DNA of 8,213 bases from JBEIUO01 sp964549785 (GTDB taxonomy: Bacteria > Planctomycetota > Phycisphaerae > Phycisphaerales > UBA1924), in the NCBI GenBank assembly GCA_964549785.1, contig CAZJXA010000148.1:1-8213 (forward strand). Reading direction: 5' to 3'. Positions 1 to 6,072 of this stretch are shown in pieces; within the stretch, counting starts at the first letter, position 1, and each line of letters starts with the position of its first letter. The position numbers and the translations under genes were made by a program. The notes under the pieces are model-generated. The model saw only the letters and a list, made by a program, of their open reading frames with translations. It made no database searches and was not told the origin of the DNA.

Positions 1-45
1 CGCACGCCGCTGCCCCCCACGCCGCTGCGCCCCACGCCGCTGCGC
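1..45. repeat. Three tandem 15-bp units encoding HAAAP
   Basis: Units lie at 1-15, 16-30 and 31-45. The second and third are identical (CCCACGCCGCTGCGC) and the first differs at two bases. The array may extend left of the window. Read in the frame starting at base 3 it encodes HAAAP three times, so the unit length keeps the reading frame. It is probably a slippage-type coding minisatellite in a disordered tail. Confidence 0.8.
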
Positions 46-188
46 CGTCATCAGTCCAATCCGCCGCTTCTGTCCCATCCCCTTCAACGCCCCAAACGCA
101 CTACAGCCCTGACCGTGCACCCATCCCGTCCGCCTCAACCCCCAACACCAAGGAGGTGCCGCCCTCGCGCCTGGAAAAAGCTGCCTAG
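3..188 (+). CDS. C-terminal end of an unidentified protein with an Ala/Pro-rich tail (partial, 5' end outside window)
   Basis: The frame starting at base 3 is open from the left edge to a TAG at 186-188 and gives 61 residues. It begins with three HAAAP pentapeptides, continues as a Ser/Pro/Thr-rich disordered stretch and ends in a charged segment (KEVPPSRLEKAA). No domain is visible, so the function cannot be named; only a low-complexity C-terminal tail is in view. I chose this frame because its codons prefer C or G at third positions and its composition is a typical tail. The other open + frame runs to 441, is Arg/Pro-rich like a shadow and collides with the opposite-strand lipoprotein gene. 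The stop lies 102 bases from that gene's stop, so the two genes converge; no clear terminator hairpin was seen between them. Confidence 0.55.
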   Translation, partial: HAAAPHAAAPHAAAPSSVQSAASVPSPSTPQTHYSPDRAPIPSASTPNTKEVPPSRLEKAA

Positions 189-290
189 GCCCGGTGGCTT
201 GCGACCGCTATCGCCTCGGGCATCGTCAAACCGCGGCCAATGCTTAAAACGCCCGTTCGTCGGTCGCCACTTTCCGCGCGCCCATGGCTT

Positions 291-716
291 TCACGGCACC
301 ACCCACGCCCCGTTTTCACCATGTCGGTGCCAGTCCGTCCGCGGCACCCGGAAATACGTGAACGTCCCCGGATTCGTCGGCAACACCAGCCGCCGCGAGC
401 GATCCAAAGAAGGACGCACCGGCCCCGGCCACGCCCATTGATCAAACGCGACGGAGTCGGACCTCGCCGACAGCGACTCATTGAGCCTCGCGTCGTCGGG
501 CGACACCTCACCGGTCCAGATATCGCTCGGCGCAAAAACCAGATTTGCCGAGGGCTTAGGAGCAGCCGATACCGCCGCCTCCGGGCGCCGCTCCAGAGCC
601 CGCGACCCGCACCCGCCCACGCTCACGCCCACGCCCAGCACCGAAACGGCCAACATGCACCACGCCAGATTGCAATAACCATCTGCGTGCATCCGAATAT
701 CTGAAAGATGTCGCAC
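291..716 (-). CDS. Putative small lipoprotein, function unknown
   Basis: This 141-residue protein reads as an exported lipoprotein. The N-terminal region has Arg2, His3 and Arg8, then a hydrophobic stretch (MLAVSVLGVGVSV, about residues 21-33), then a lipobox V-G-G-C with Cys36 as the predicted lipidated residue. The mature part (about 105 residues) is hydrophilic, has several Trp residues (GAWVVP at the C-terminus) and no domain I recognise; TFTYFRVPR near the end is the most motif-like piece. I chose the GTG at 716-714 because a GGAG at 727-724 sits 7 bases upstream. An in-frame ATG at 692 lacks a ribosome site and would lose the Arg residues of the signal peptide; an ATG at 770 would add 18 residues before the GTG. 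Third positions are strongly G/C on this strand, supporting a real gene. It is divergent from the ESX-like operon; a functional link is unproven. Confidence 0.75.
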   Translation of the reverse strand: MRHLSDIRMHADGYCNLAWCMLAVSVLGVGVSVGGCGSRALERRPEAAVSAAPKPSANLVFAPSDIWTGEVSPDDARLNESLSARSDSVAFDQWAWPGPVRPSLDRSRRLVLPTNPGTFTYFRVPRTDWHRHGENGAWVVP

Positions 717-723
717 GGCAAAA

Positions 724-727
724 CTCC
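724..727 (-). promoter_or_regulatory. Ribosome binding site deciding the lipoprotein start
   Basis: GGAG on the - strand lies 7 bases upstream of the GTG at 716. None of the in-frame ATG candidates (770, 692, 656) was found to have a comparable site, so this favours the GTG start. Confidence 0.5.
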
Positions 728-756
728 GTGGCCATCCGTGGCTGGTGAGTAATAAG

Positions 757-793
757 TCCTTACCCCCCAATGGTGCGCCATTTTTCCTAGGAA
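757..793 (-). promoter_or_regulatory. Candidate promoter of the lipoprotein gene (box shared with the promoter near 8100)
   Basis: On the - strand, TTC-CTA-GGAAAAATGG (793-778) is followed after 15 bases by TAAGGA (762-757), and the start codon is 40 bases further on. A nearly matching block with the same spacing stands before the other - strand gene (8117-8081). The left part is also a perfect 10-bp palindrome, TTCCTAGGAA (784-793), so an operator is an alternative reading. No classical TTGACA/TATAAT pair was found. The promoter assignment is inference from the two-copy match and position. Confidence 0.3.
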
Positions 794-877
794 TGCAACC
801 GCGGCAGCCTTAAATCTGGATAATGTTGCGGGATTCCGGCTTTTCCGTTCACAAACAGCGGTATCGCCGGACGCTGC

Positions 878-884
878 AAAGGAG
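878..884 (+). promoter_or_regulatory. Ribosome binding site of the WXG-like gene
   Basis: AAAGGAG ends 5 bases before the ATG at 890. It is a good Shine-Dalgarno match for the operon's first gene. A 5-bp inverted repeat (CAGCG 856-860, CGCTG 872-876) ends just upstream of it. Confidence 0.65.
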
Positions 885-889
885 TCAAG

Positions 890-1162
890 ATGGCAAAGGC
901 GGTCATGGATCCGGCCGAGGTCCGGAAATTTGCGCATGAACTCAAAAATTTCAATGGCTCCATCCGCGATCAGATGGGCGTTCTCTTAGCCCGCCTCAAC
1001 GAACTTAGCCAGACCTGGCGCGATCAGGAACACACCAAGTTTGCCGATGAATTCGAGCAGACCATGCGCGTCCTCGCACGCTTCGCGGATTCCGCCGACC
1101 GTCACATCCCCTTCCTCATGCGCAAGGCCGAAAAGATCGAGGAATATCTCAATCAGCGCTGA
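890..1162 (+). CDS. WXG100-like (ESX/type VII secretion) small helical protein with W-R-D in place of W-X-G
   Basis: This 90-residue, all-helical protein has the size and layout of WXG100 secretion substrates (EsxA type): two amphipathic helices with a turn near the middle. The turn carries W43-R44-D45-Q-E-H-T-K-F51, then F55. As I recall, canonical EsxA proteins have W-x-G-x5-F with another Phe four residues later, so spacing is kept while Gly is replaced by Asp45. No C-terminal YxxxD/E export signal is seen; the end is EEYLNQR. There is no signal peptide or membrane segment. The ATG follows a strong AAAGGAG at 878-884. It is first in a + strand operon, 27 bases before the next gene. A weak -10-like GATAAT is at 819-824, without a recognisable -35. 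In ESX systems such proteins dimerise and are exported by an EccC/EssC ATPase; whether this one is secreted or is a structural partner cannot be seen. Confidence 0.85.
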   Translation: MAKAVMDPAEVRKFAHELKNFNGSIRDQMGVLLARLNELSQTWRDQEHTKFADEFEQTMRVLARFADSADRHIPFLMRKAEKIEEYLNQR

Positions 1163-1179
1163 AGGCCCACGCCGCAACG

Positions 1180-1187
1180 GGAGGTGA
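1180..1187 (+). promoter_or_regulatory. Ribosome binding site fixing the start of the second operon gene
   Basis: GGAGGTGA is a full-length Shine-Dalgarno sequence. Its position rules out the in-frame GTG at 1184, which lies inside it, and supports the ATG at 1190. Confidence 0.7.
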
Positions 1188-1189
1188 CC

Positions 1190-1795
1190 ATGGCGGATCA
1201 GGCGAGGGTCTATTCGGCGAAAGCATTGAACGATTGCCGGGCAGCACTGCAGGAATTCACCGCCGTCGCCCGCGCGGCGCTCTCCAGTGTCGATTCCGAT
1301 ATCCACCGGGTCACCCACTGGCTCAAAATCGATCGCCCCGCCTACTGGAAACACGAAATCCGCAAACGCGACGACGCGGTCACCGCCTGCCGCCTCGAAA
1401 TTCAGCGTAAAAAACTCATCGCCGCACCCGAACCCGCTTCCGTGGTCTTCGAGGAGCGACAACTCCGGAAAGCCATCGCCCGCGTCGACTCAGGTCGTCA
1501 ACGGCTCGCCGCCGTTCACCGCTGGAGCACCACGTGGGAACGCGAATCGGGCAATCAGAAATCCGCCTGCCGACGCCTGAACGACGCCCTCGCCGCCGAA
1601 ATCCCTCGCGCTATCGCCGATCTTGAACGAATAATCAACGCCCTCGAGGGCTACGTCGCATTGAAGGGGCCGCGACCCGAAGCCGACGTTCCGCCCGCCG
1701 ACAACCCATCCGCCGACAACCCGCCCGCCGACGGAGACCCCTTTCTTTCCGCCGCCGAGCCCCCACCGCCGAAAAGCCCCGAGGCCACCCATTGA
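1190..1795 (+). CDS. Conserved planctomycete-type helical protein of the ESX-like operon, function unknown
   Basis: This 201-residue protein has a predicted all-helical, probably coiled-coil body (residues 1-158) and a disordered acidic/Pro-rich tail (159-201). The start MADQARVYSAKAL, the segment W44-LKIDRPAYW53-KHEIRKR, the W112/W116 region and the helix ending ALEGYVAL match a family I recall from planctomycete genomes, usually unnamed and next to WXG-like genes; no function is known to me. No signal peptide or membrane segment is seen. The tail carries three near-repeats of P/S-A-D-N-P and a PPPP-K-S-P end. The ATG is fixed by the Shine-Dalgarno at 1180-1187. Its TGA shares bases with the next gene's TTG start (TTGA, 1792-1795), so the two are probably translationally coupled. 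From context it may be a chaperone, adaptor or structural partner of the ATPase; that is inference. Confidence 0.8.
   Translation: MADQARVYSAKALNDCRAALQEFTAVARAALSSVDSDIHRVTHWLKIDRPAYWKHEIRKRDDAVTACRLEIQRKKLIAAPEPASVVFEERQLRKAIARVDSGRQRLAAVHRWSTTWERESGNQKSACRRLNDALAAEIPRAIADLERIINALEGYVALKGPRPEADVPPADNPSADNPPADGDPFLSAAEPPPPKSPEATH
1694..1738. repeat. Three 15-bp near-repeats encoding P/S-A-D-N-P
   Basis: Units at 1694-1708, 1709-1723 and 1724-1738 encode PADNP, SADNP and the decayed PADGD. They keep the reading frame and sit in the disordered C-terminal tail of the 201-residue protein, probably a linker that varies by slippage. Confidence 0.6.
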
Positions 1796-2016
1796 GCGTC
1801 TCCGGTGCCAAAGGTTCACTCTACGACGCCATGAAGCAATTGCGCATGCGGTTCGAGTCCATCAAGTCCGAATGGGACGACGATCGACGTAAAACCTTCG
1901 AGAAAGACGTCATCGACCCTCTCGACCCCGCCGTCACCGCCGCCCTCAAAGCCTTCGACGCCGTCGATGAACTCATCCACCGCGTCGAACGGGAATGTGG
2001 TGACGACCGTGAATAA
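1792..2016 (+). CDS. Small W-x-D-x5-F helical protein, possible second WXG-like partner
   Basis: This 74-residue protein is predicted to be a two-helix hairpin. It contains W28-D-D30-D-R-R-K-T-F36 followed by Glu and Asp, the same W-x-D-x5-F spacing as the WXG-like protein at 890. That suggests a shorter, diverged WXG-type protein and a possible heterodimer pair. The C-terminal helix ends RVERECGDDRE with a single Cys69. I recall similar small proteins in planctomycete ESX-like loci, unnamed. The TTG start overlaps the previous stop (TTGA) and has GAGG at 1781-1784, 7 bases upstream. An alternative ATG at 1831 has no ribosome site and would remove 13 residues. The ATPase gene begins 54 bases downstream in the same frame, after the TAA at 2014-2016. 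A WXG-like role is inferred from motif spacing only. Confidence 0.75.
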   Translation: MSVSGAKGSLYDAMKQLRMRFESIKSEWDDDRRKTFEKDVIDPLDPAVTAALKAFDAVDELIHRVERECGDDRE

Positions 2017-2070
2017 GTTCTCCCCGGGCGCGGCCTTCCTCATCCACGCCGTTTCCCGCGGGGTACATAC

Positions 2071-5000
2071 GTGATCGAACGTCCGGGTCCGACAGAAGTA
2101 CGCGACGATCCCTCCGGCATGCGCCACGCCGCATCACTGGTCGCCCGCTTACGAACCCTCGCGACCGACTCTCCGGTCGCCGTGCGCGCCGCCCAGGAGG
2201 CCCGAAGCGTCTCCGCCGCCGCGGCATTCCGCACCTTTGAGGACACCGTCTCCCGCGCCACCGAACGCTTCCTCGATCGCGCCCGCGCCACCGAGCACTC
2301 CGCTGCCGTCAAACGGAAGGCCCTCCTGCGCGATCTCGAAGCCGCCGTCGCCCTCGCCGAAAAGGCCCGTCACAAAGCCGTCCGCGCGTTCGACCAGGCC
2401 ACCCGCGAACTTGCCGACAAGTCCGCCAAAGAACTCGAAGAAGGCGAATGGCTCTCCGACACGCTCGTCGAAGCCGGCGACCGCAAAGCCGACCTCGAAG
2501 TCAGTACCGCCCGAACCACCTTGGGTGCTCGCCGAAAGCAACTGGAGGAGGCCGGGGAGCGGGCCGCCCAGGTGCTCACGCGGGCCGGTTATCGCAATCT
2601 CCCCGGCTGGGGCGCCCCGCCGTTAGCCGCGGACGTCTCCGAGTCCGAAACCCCCAACCCCGAGGACGCCTACGCACTCACCGCCGGCCTGATCGACCGC
2701 ACCCGCATCCTCGCCGATTCGCCCTCCGGCTCGCGCGTCCTGGTCGGCATCGCCACCATCGCGGCCGCCTTTGCCGCGGCCGCCTGGCTCGCCCTCGAAA
2801 AGCGACCGATTCCGGAAATCGGGAAGTGGGCGGGCATCGCCGCGATCGGCACCTTCGCCCTTCTTCTCGCCGTTCAGACCGCCTTCCGCGCCCGCGTGCC
2901 GCGCTCCGCCGCCAAGGCGGCCCGCTCCGTCGCCTACTTTCAAGCCGCTGCCGCCCGCCGATTGAGCGAGGTAGAAGCCTCCGCCGAAGCCAGCCGCTTC
3001 AAGTTGCGCGACAAACGTGACCGCGAGGTCGTCAAGTTGAAGGCCGTCTTCGAGAGCGCTCGGGCCGCTGTCGCACGCCGCGAATCGATCGAGGGCCCCG
3101 CCCTGGCGGCCGAGCACCAACAGTTGCTTCAGGCGGCCTCCGACCGGCGCGACACCGAAATCGCTGCCCACGATTCCGAAACCCAGGCCCGACTCGCCGG
3201 GTTGCGACAGGAGCGCGAATCGACCGGGCAGCGGGCGGCCGTGCTGCGCGATGAAGCCCTCCTCGCCGACGATCGGGCCGACGCCGCCGTCCTCCGCACC
3301 ATCGCCGAAAATTGGGCGTCGTTCGCCGCGGATTGGCAAAGCGGGTCGCAGCGCCTCGGCGCCGAGACCGCACGATCGGCCCCGACGTGGGAGTCGATGA
3401 AAGGGCCCGGCTTCCAAGTCGCCGATGGTGTGCCCCAAAGCGTCCCCTTCGGCCACTTGCACGTAAGCCCGCTCCGGATGGCCCGTCAGGCCGGAGCCGG
3501 AGCCGAAGCCGCATATGTCGATCACGTTCCCGCCGATGCAACTCTCCCGATCGCCCTTGAATTCGCTGGCAAGGGTTCATTGCTCGTACGCCACACCGCC
3601 CGGCGACGGAGCGATGCCCTCCGTTTGCTCAACCAGGTGATGCTCCGGATTATCACCGCCGTCCCCCCCGCCAAGGCCCGTTTCACCATCATCGATCCCG
3701 TCGGCCTGGGCCAGGGCTTCTCAGCGTTCATGCACCTGGCCGACGCCGAGCCACTCCTCGTCTCCGACAAAATCTGGACCGAGCCCCGCCACATCGAACA
3801 GAAACTCGGCGACCTTACCGAGCACATGGAAAACGTGATCCAGAAGTATCTCCGCAACCAGTTCACCACGATCGCGGAGTACAATGAAGCCGCCGGCGAA
3901 GTGGCCGAACCCCTCCGCTTCCTGGTCATCGCCGACTTCCCCTCCAACCTGACGGATCTCGCGGCGTCCCGCCTTACCAGCGTCGTTTCCGCCGGCGCCA
4001 GGTGCGGCGTGTTCACCCTGATCGCCGCCGACCTCGCCGCGAAAGGTCTTTCCCAAATCCCGGTCTTGCAGATCGAGCGCACCTCCATCCCGATCACCCT
4101 CTCTGACGGCAACACACTCGATCTCGACCCCTTTCGCGGGCTGGATGTCCGAATCGACGAACCCCCGGCGGAGGAACAATTCACGGAACTTCTCGGCAAG
4201 GTGGGCGCCGCCGCCAAAGAGTTCGGCCGCGTGCAGGTGCCGTTCGACACCGTCGCCCCTCCCGACGACCGTGAATGGAGCAGCGACGCTTCCCTTGAAC
4301 TCTCGATCCCCATTGGCCGCGCCGGCGCCCGAAAACTGCAGCGTCTGACGCTCGGCCGCGGCACCGCCCAGCACGCCCTCATCGCCGGTCGCACCGGCTC
4401 CGGCAAGTCCACGCTCTTCCACGTCATCATCACCAACCTCGCCCTGTGGTATTCCACCCGCGAGGTCGAGTTGTACCTCGTGGACTTTAAGAAGGGCGTC
4501 GAGTTCAAGGCGTACGCGGCCCATTCACTCCCCCACGCCCGTGTGATCGCGGTGGAAAGCGAACGCGAGTTCGGCATCAGCGTCCTCCGCCGCCTCGACG
4601 CGGAACTCACCCGCCGCGGCGTGCTCTTCCGTGACGCCGGAGCCCAGGACGTCGCGGCCTACCGGGCCGCCGCCGCCATCTCCGGCGGCAGGCTCCCCGA
4701 CCTCATGCCCCGCATCGTCTTGGCGGTTGACGAGTTCCAGGAGTTCTTTGTCGACGACGACCGCATCGCCCAGGACGCCGCGCTCCTGCTCGACCGGCTC
4801 GTTCGCCAAGGCCGCGCCTTCGGCATCCATCTGATCCTGGGTTCGCAGACGCTCGGCGGGGCCTTCTCGATCGCCCGCAGCACGATCGGCCAGATGGGCG
4901 TCCGGATCGCGTTGCAATCCAGCGAGCAGGATTCCTACCTCATCATGAGTGAAGACAACACCGCGCCGCGACTGCTGACCCGCCCGGGCGAAGCGATCTA

Positions 5001-6072
5001 CAACGATGCCAGCGGGCTGGTAGAAGGCAACAGCCCATTTCAAGTGGTCTGGTTGCCCGACGGCCGCCGCGATTCCGCGCTCGATCGCACGAACGCGCTG
5101 GCCGATCAGTCGGGCGACCGCCCCCCGCCCCCGATCGTCTTCGAGGGCAACCTTCCCGCGGACGTGCGGAACAACGCCGCTCTCGCCTTGCTTGCCGGCG
5201 GCCGCAAGACCTCGAAGGCCCCGATTGTCTGGTTCGGCGAAGCCATCTCGATCAAAGACCCGACCCATGCCGTCTTCCATCGCAGAGGCGGGGCGAACGC
5301 GCTCTTCACCGGCACCGACGAGGCCGCCATGTCCGCGATGTTCGCCGTCGCGATTGTCACCCTCCTTTCACAAACCGGCCCCGGCACCGTCGCGGCGGTC
5401 ACCGTGGTGAACGGGATGTCGGCGGAAGGAGAATCCGGCATCGTCCTCGACGCCGCGGTCAACGCCGCCGGTCATGCCGATGCGTCCGCCAGTCCGGGCT
5501 CCGCCGGCCGCGCCAACGTCACGCGTCACGGTCCGCGTGAAGCGGCCGCGGCGGTCGGCGTGCTCGCCTCCGAGGTCGCCCGGCGTCTGACCCTCCTGCC
5601 CGAAGAGGCGGAAGGCGAGCCGCCACGCTTCCTCTTGTTGTACGGTGTGCAGCGCATCCGCGATCTCCGCCGGGCCGACGACTTCAGTTTCTCCGCGACT
5701 GAGACGCAATCGCCCGCCGATCAACTCGCGATGATCCTGCGGGAAGGCCCCAATGTGGGGGTCCATGTGCTGCTCTGGTGCGACACCGTGAACGCGCTGG
5801 AACGGGTTGTCAACCGCCAGTCGATGCGCGAGTTCGGCTGGCGCATCGTCACCCAGATGAGCGGAAACGATTCCACCCACGTCATCGACACTCCCTCGGC
5901 CTCCTCGCTCGGCCGCAACCGCGCGCTCCTGTTCAGCGATGAAACCGCCGGCCTGGAGAAGTTCCGTCCCTATTCGCCCCCCAGCTCGGGATGGCTGCGG
6001 CACGCGGTCGGCGTCACACCCGATCGCACCCCCGCGCCCGAGGGGGTTGTGGAAAACCATCTCTACCCATGA
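2071..6072 (+). CDS. FtsK/SpoIIIE-type (EccC/EssC-like) membrane ATPase with three ATPase modules, only the middle one intact
   Basis: This 1,333-residue protein is probably the motor of an ESX/type VII-like export system. In order it shows an Ala/Glu/Arg-rich coiled coil (about 20-190), a transmembrane hairpin (223-242 and 253-272), a second coiled coil (about 275-420) and three RecA-like FtsK modules. Module 1 (about 430-700) has a degenerate P-loop region (LLVRHTA, 504-510) and LVIAD622-FP instead of a Walker B. Module 2 (about 740-1010) is intact: Walker A GRTGSGKST (773-781, Lys779), DFKKGVEFK from Asp805, Walker B VLAVD887-E888-F, and GSQT (924-927). Module 3 (about 1030-1333) is degenerate: TGTDEAAM at 1080-1087 and LLLYGVQR around 1191 without acidic residues. 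The GTG start at 2071 is weakly supported by GCGGGG at 2058-2063; an ATG at 2119 is an alternative. The stop overlaps the next gene (ATGA). In EccC, as I recall, the first module is the active one, so this arrangement differs. A DNA translocase role is less likely given the WXG-like neighbours. Confidence 0.9.
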   Translation: MIERPGPTEVRDDPSGMRHAASLVARLRTLATDSPVAVRAAQEARSVSAAAAFRTFEDTVSRATERFLDRARATEHSAAVKRKALLRDLEAAVALAEKARHKAVRAFDQATRELADKSAKELEEGEWLSDTLVEAGDRKADLEVSTARTTLGARRKQLEEAGERAAQVLTRAGYRNLPGWGAPPLAADVSESETPNPEDAYALTAGLIDRTRILADSPSGSRVLVGIATIAAAFAAAAWLALEKRPIPEIGKWAGIAAIGTFALLLAVQTAFRARVPRSAAKAARSVAYFQAAAARRLSEVEASAEASRFKLRDKRDREVVKLKAVFESARAAVARRESIEGPALAAEHQQLLQAASDRRDTEIAAHDSETQARLAGLRQERESTGQRAAVLRDEALLADDRADAAVLRTIAENWASFAADWQSGSQRLGAETARSAPTWESMKGPGFQVADGVPQSVPFGHLHVSPLRMARQAGAGAEAAYVDHVPADATLPIALEFAGKGSLLVRHTARRRSDALRLLNQVMLRIITAVPPAKARFTIIDPVGLGQGFSAFMHLADAEPLLVSDKIWTEPRHIEQKLGDLTEHMENVIQKYLRNQFTTIAEYNEAAGEVAEPLRFLVIADFPSNLTDLAASRLTSVVSAGARCGVFTLIAADLAAKGLSQIPVLQIERTSIPITLSDGNTLDLDPFRGLDVRIDEPPAEEQFTELLGKVGAAAKEFGRVQVPFDTVAPPDDREWSSDASLELSIPIGRAGARKLQRLTLGRGTAQHALIAGRTGSGKSTLFHVIITNLALWYSTREVELYLVDFKKGVEFKAYAAHSLPHARVIAVESEREFGISVLRRLDAELTRRGVLFRDAGAQDVAAYRAAAAISGGRLPDLMPRIVLAVDEFQEFFVDDDRIAQDAALLLDRLVRQGRAFGIHLILGSQTLGGAFSIARSTIGQMGVRIALQSSEQDSYLIMSEDNTAPRLLTRPGEAIYNDASGLVEGNSPFQVVWLPDGRRDSALDRTNALADQSGDRPPPPIVFEGNLPADVRNNAALALLAGGRKTSKAPIVWFGEAISIKDPTHAVFHRRGGANALFTGTDEAAMSAMFAVAIVTLLSQTGPGTVAAVTVVNGMSAEGESGIVLDAAVNAAGHADASASPGSAGRANVTRHGPREAAAAVGVLASEVARRLTLLPEEAEGEPPRFLLLYGVQRIRDLRRADDFSFSATETQSPADQLAMILREGPNVGVHVLLWCDTVNALERVVNRQSMREFGWRIVTQMSGNDSTHVIDTPSASSLGRNRALLFSDETAGLEKFRPYSPPSSGWLRHAVGVTPDRTPAPEGVVENHLYP

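Noticed and set aside
115..704. Open + strand frames at 115-441 and 240-704
   Set aside because: Arg/Pro/His-rich shadows overlapping the - strand lipoprotein gene, which has a lipobox, a ribosome site and good codon usage.
725..744. Tandem 10-bp near-repeat TCCGTGGCCA / TCCGTGGCTG upstream of the lipoprotein start
   Set aside because: Only two imperfect units, one overlapping the ribosome site; could be chance in GC-rich DNA.
856..876. CAGCG / CGCTG inverted repeat just before the ribosome site of the WXG-like gene
   Set aside because: Five base pairs with an 11-base loop is too weak to call a riboswitch or attenuator.
2623..4610. Long open - strand frames opposite the ATPase gene (2623-3525 and 3522-4610)
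   Set aside because: They lie wholly antisense to a gene with clear FtsK motifs, have Gly/Arg/Ser-biased composition typical of GC-rich shadow frames, and show no domain.
5991..6068. Upstream extension of the pseudouridine synthase start to 5991
   Set aside because: It would lie inside the ATPase coding end and adds 26 Arg-rich residues; the ATG at 6069 with ATGA overlap and the sequence KIRIVHEDEDIIVVDKP close behind it is the natural start.
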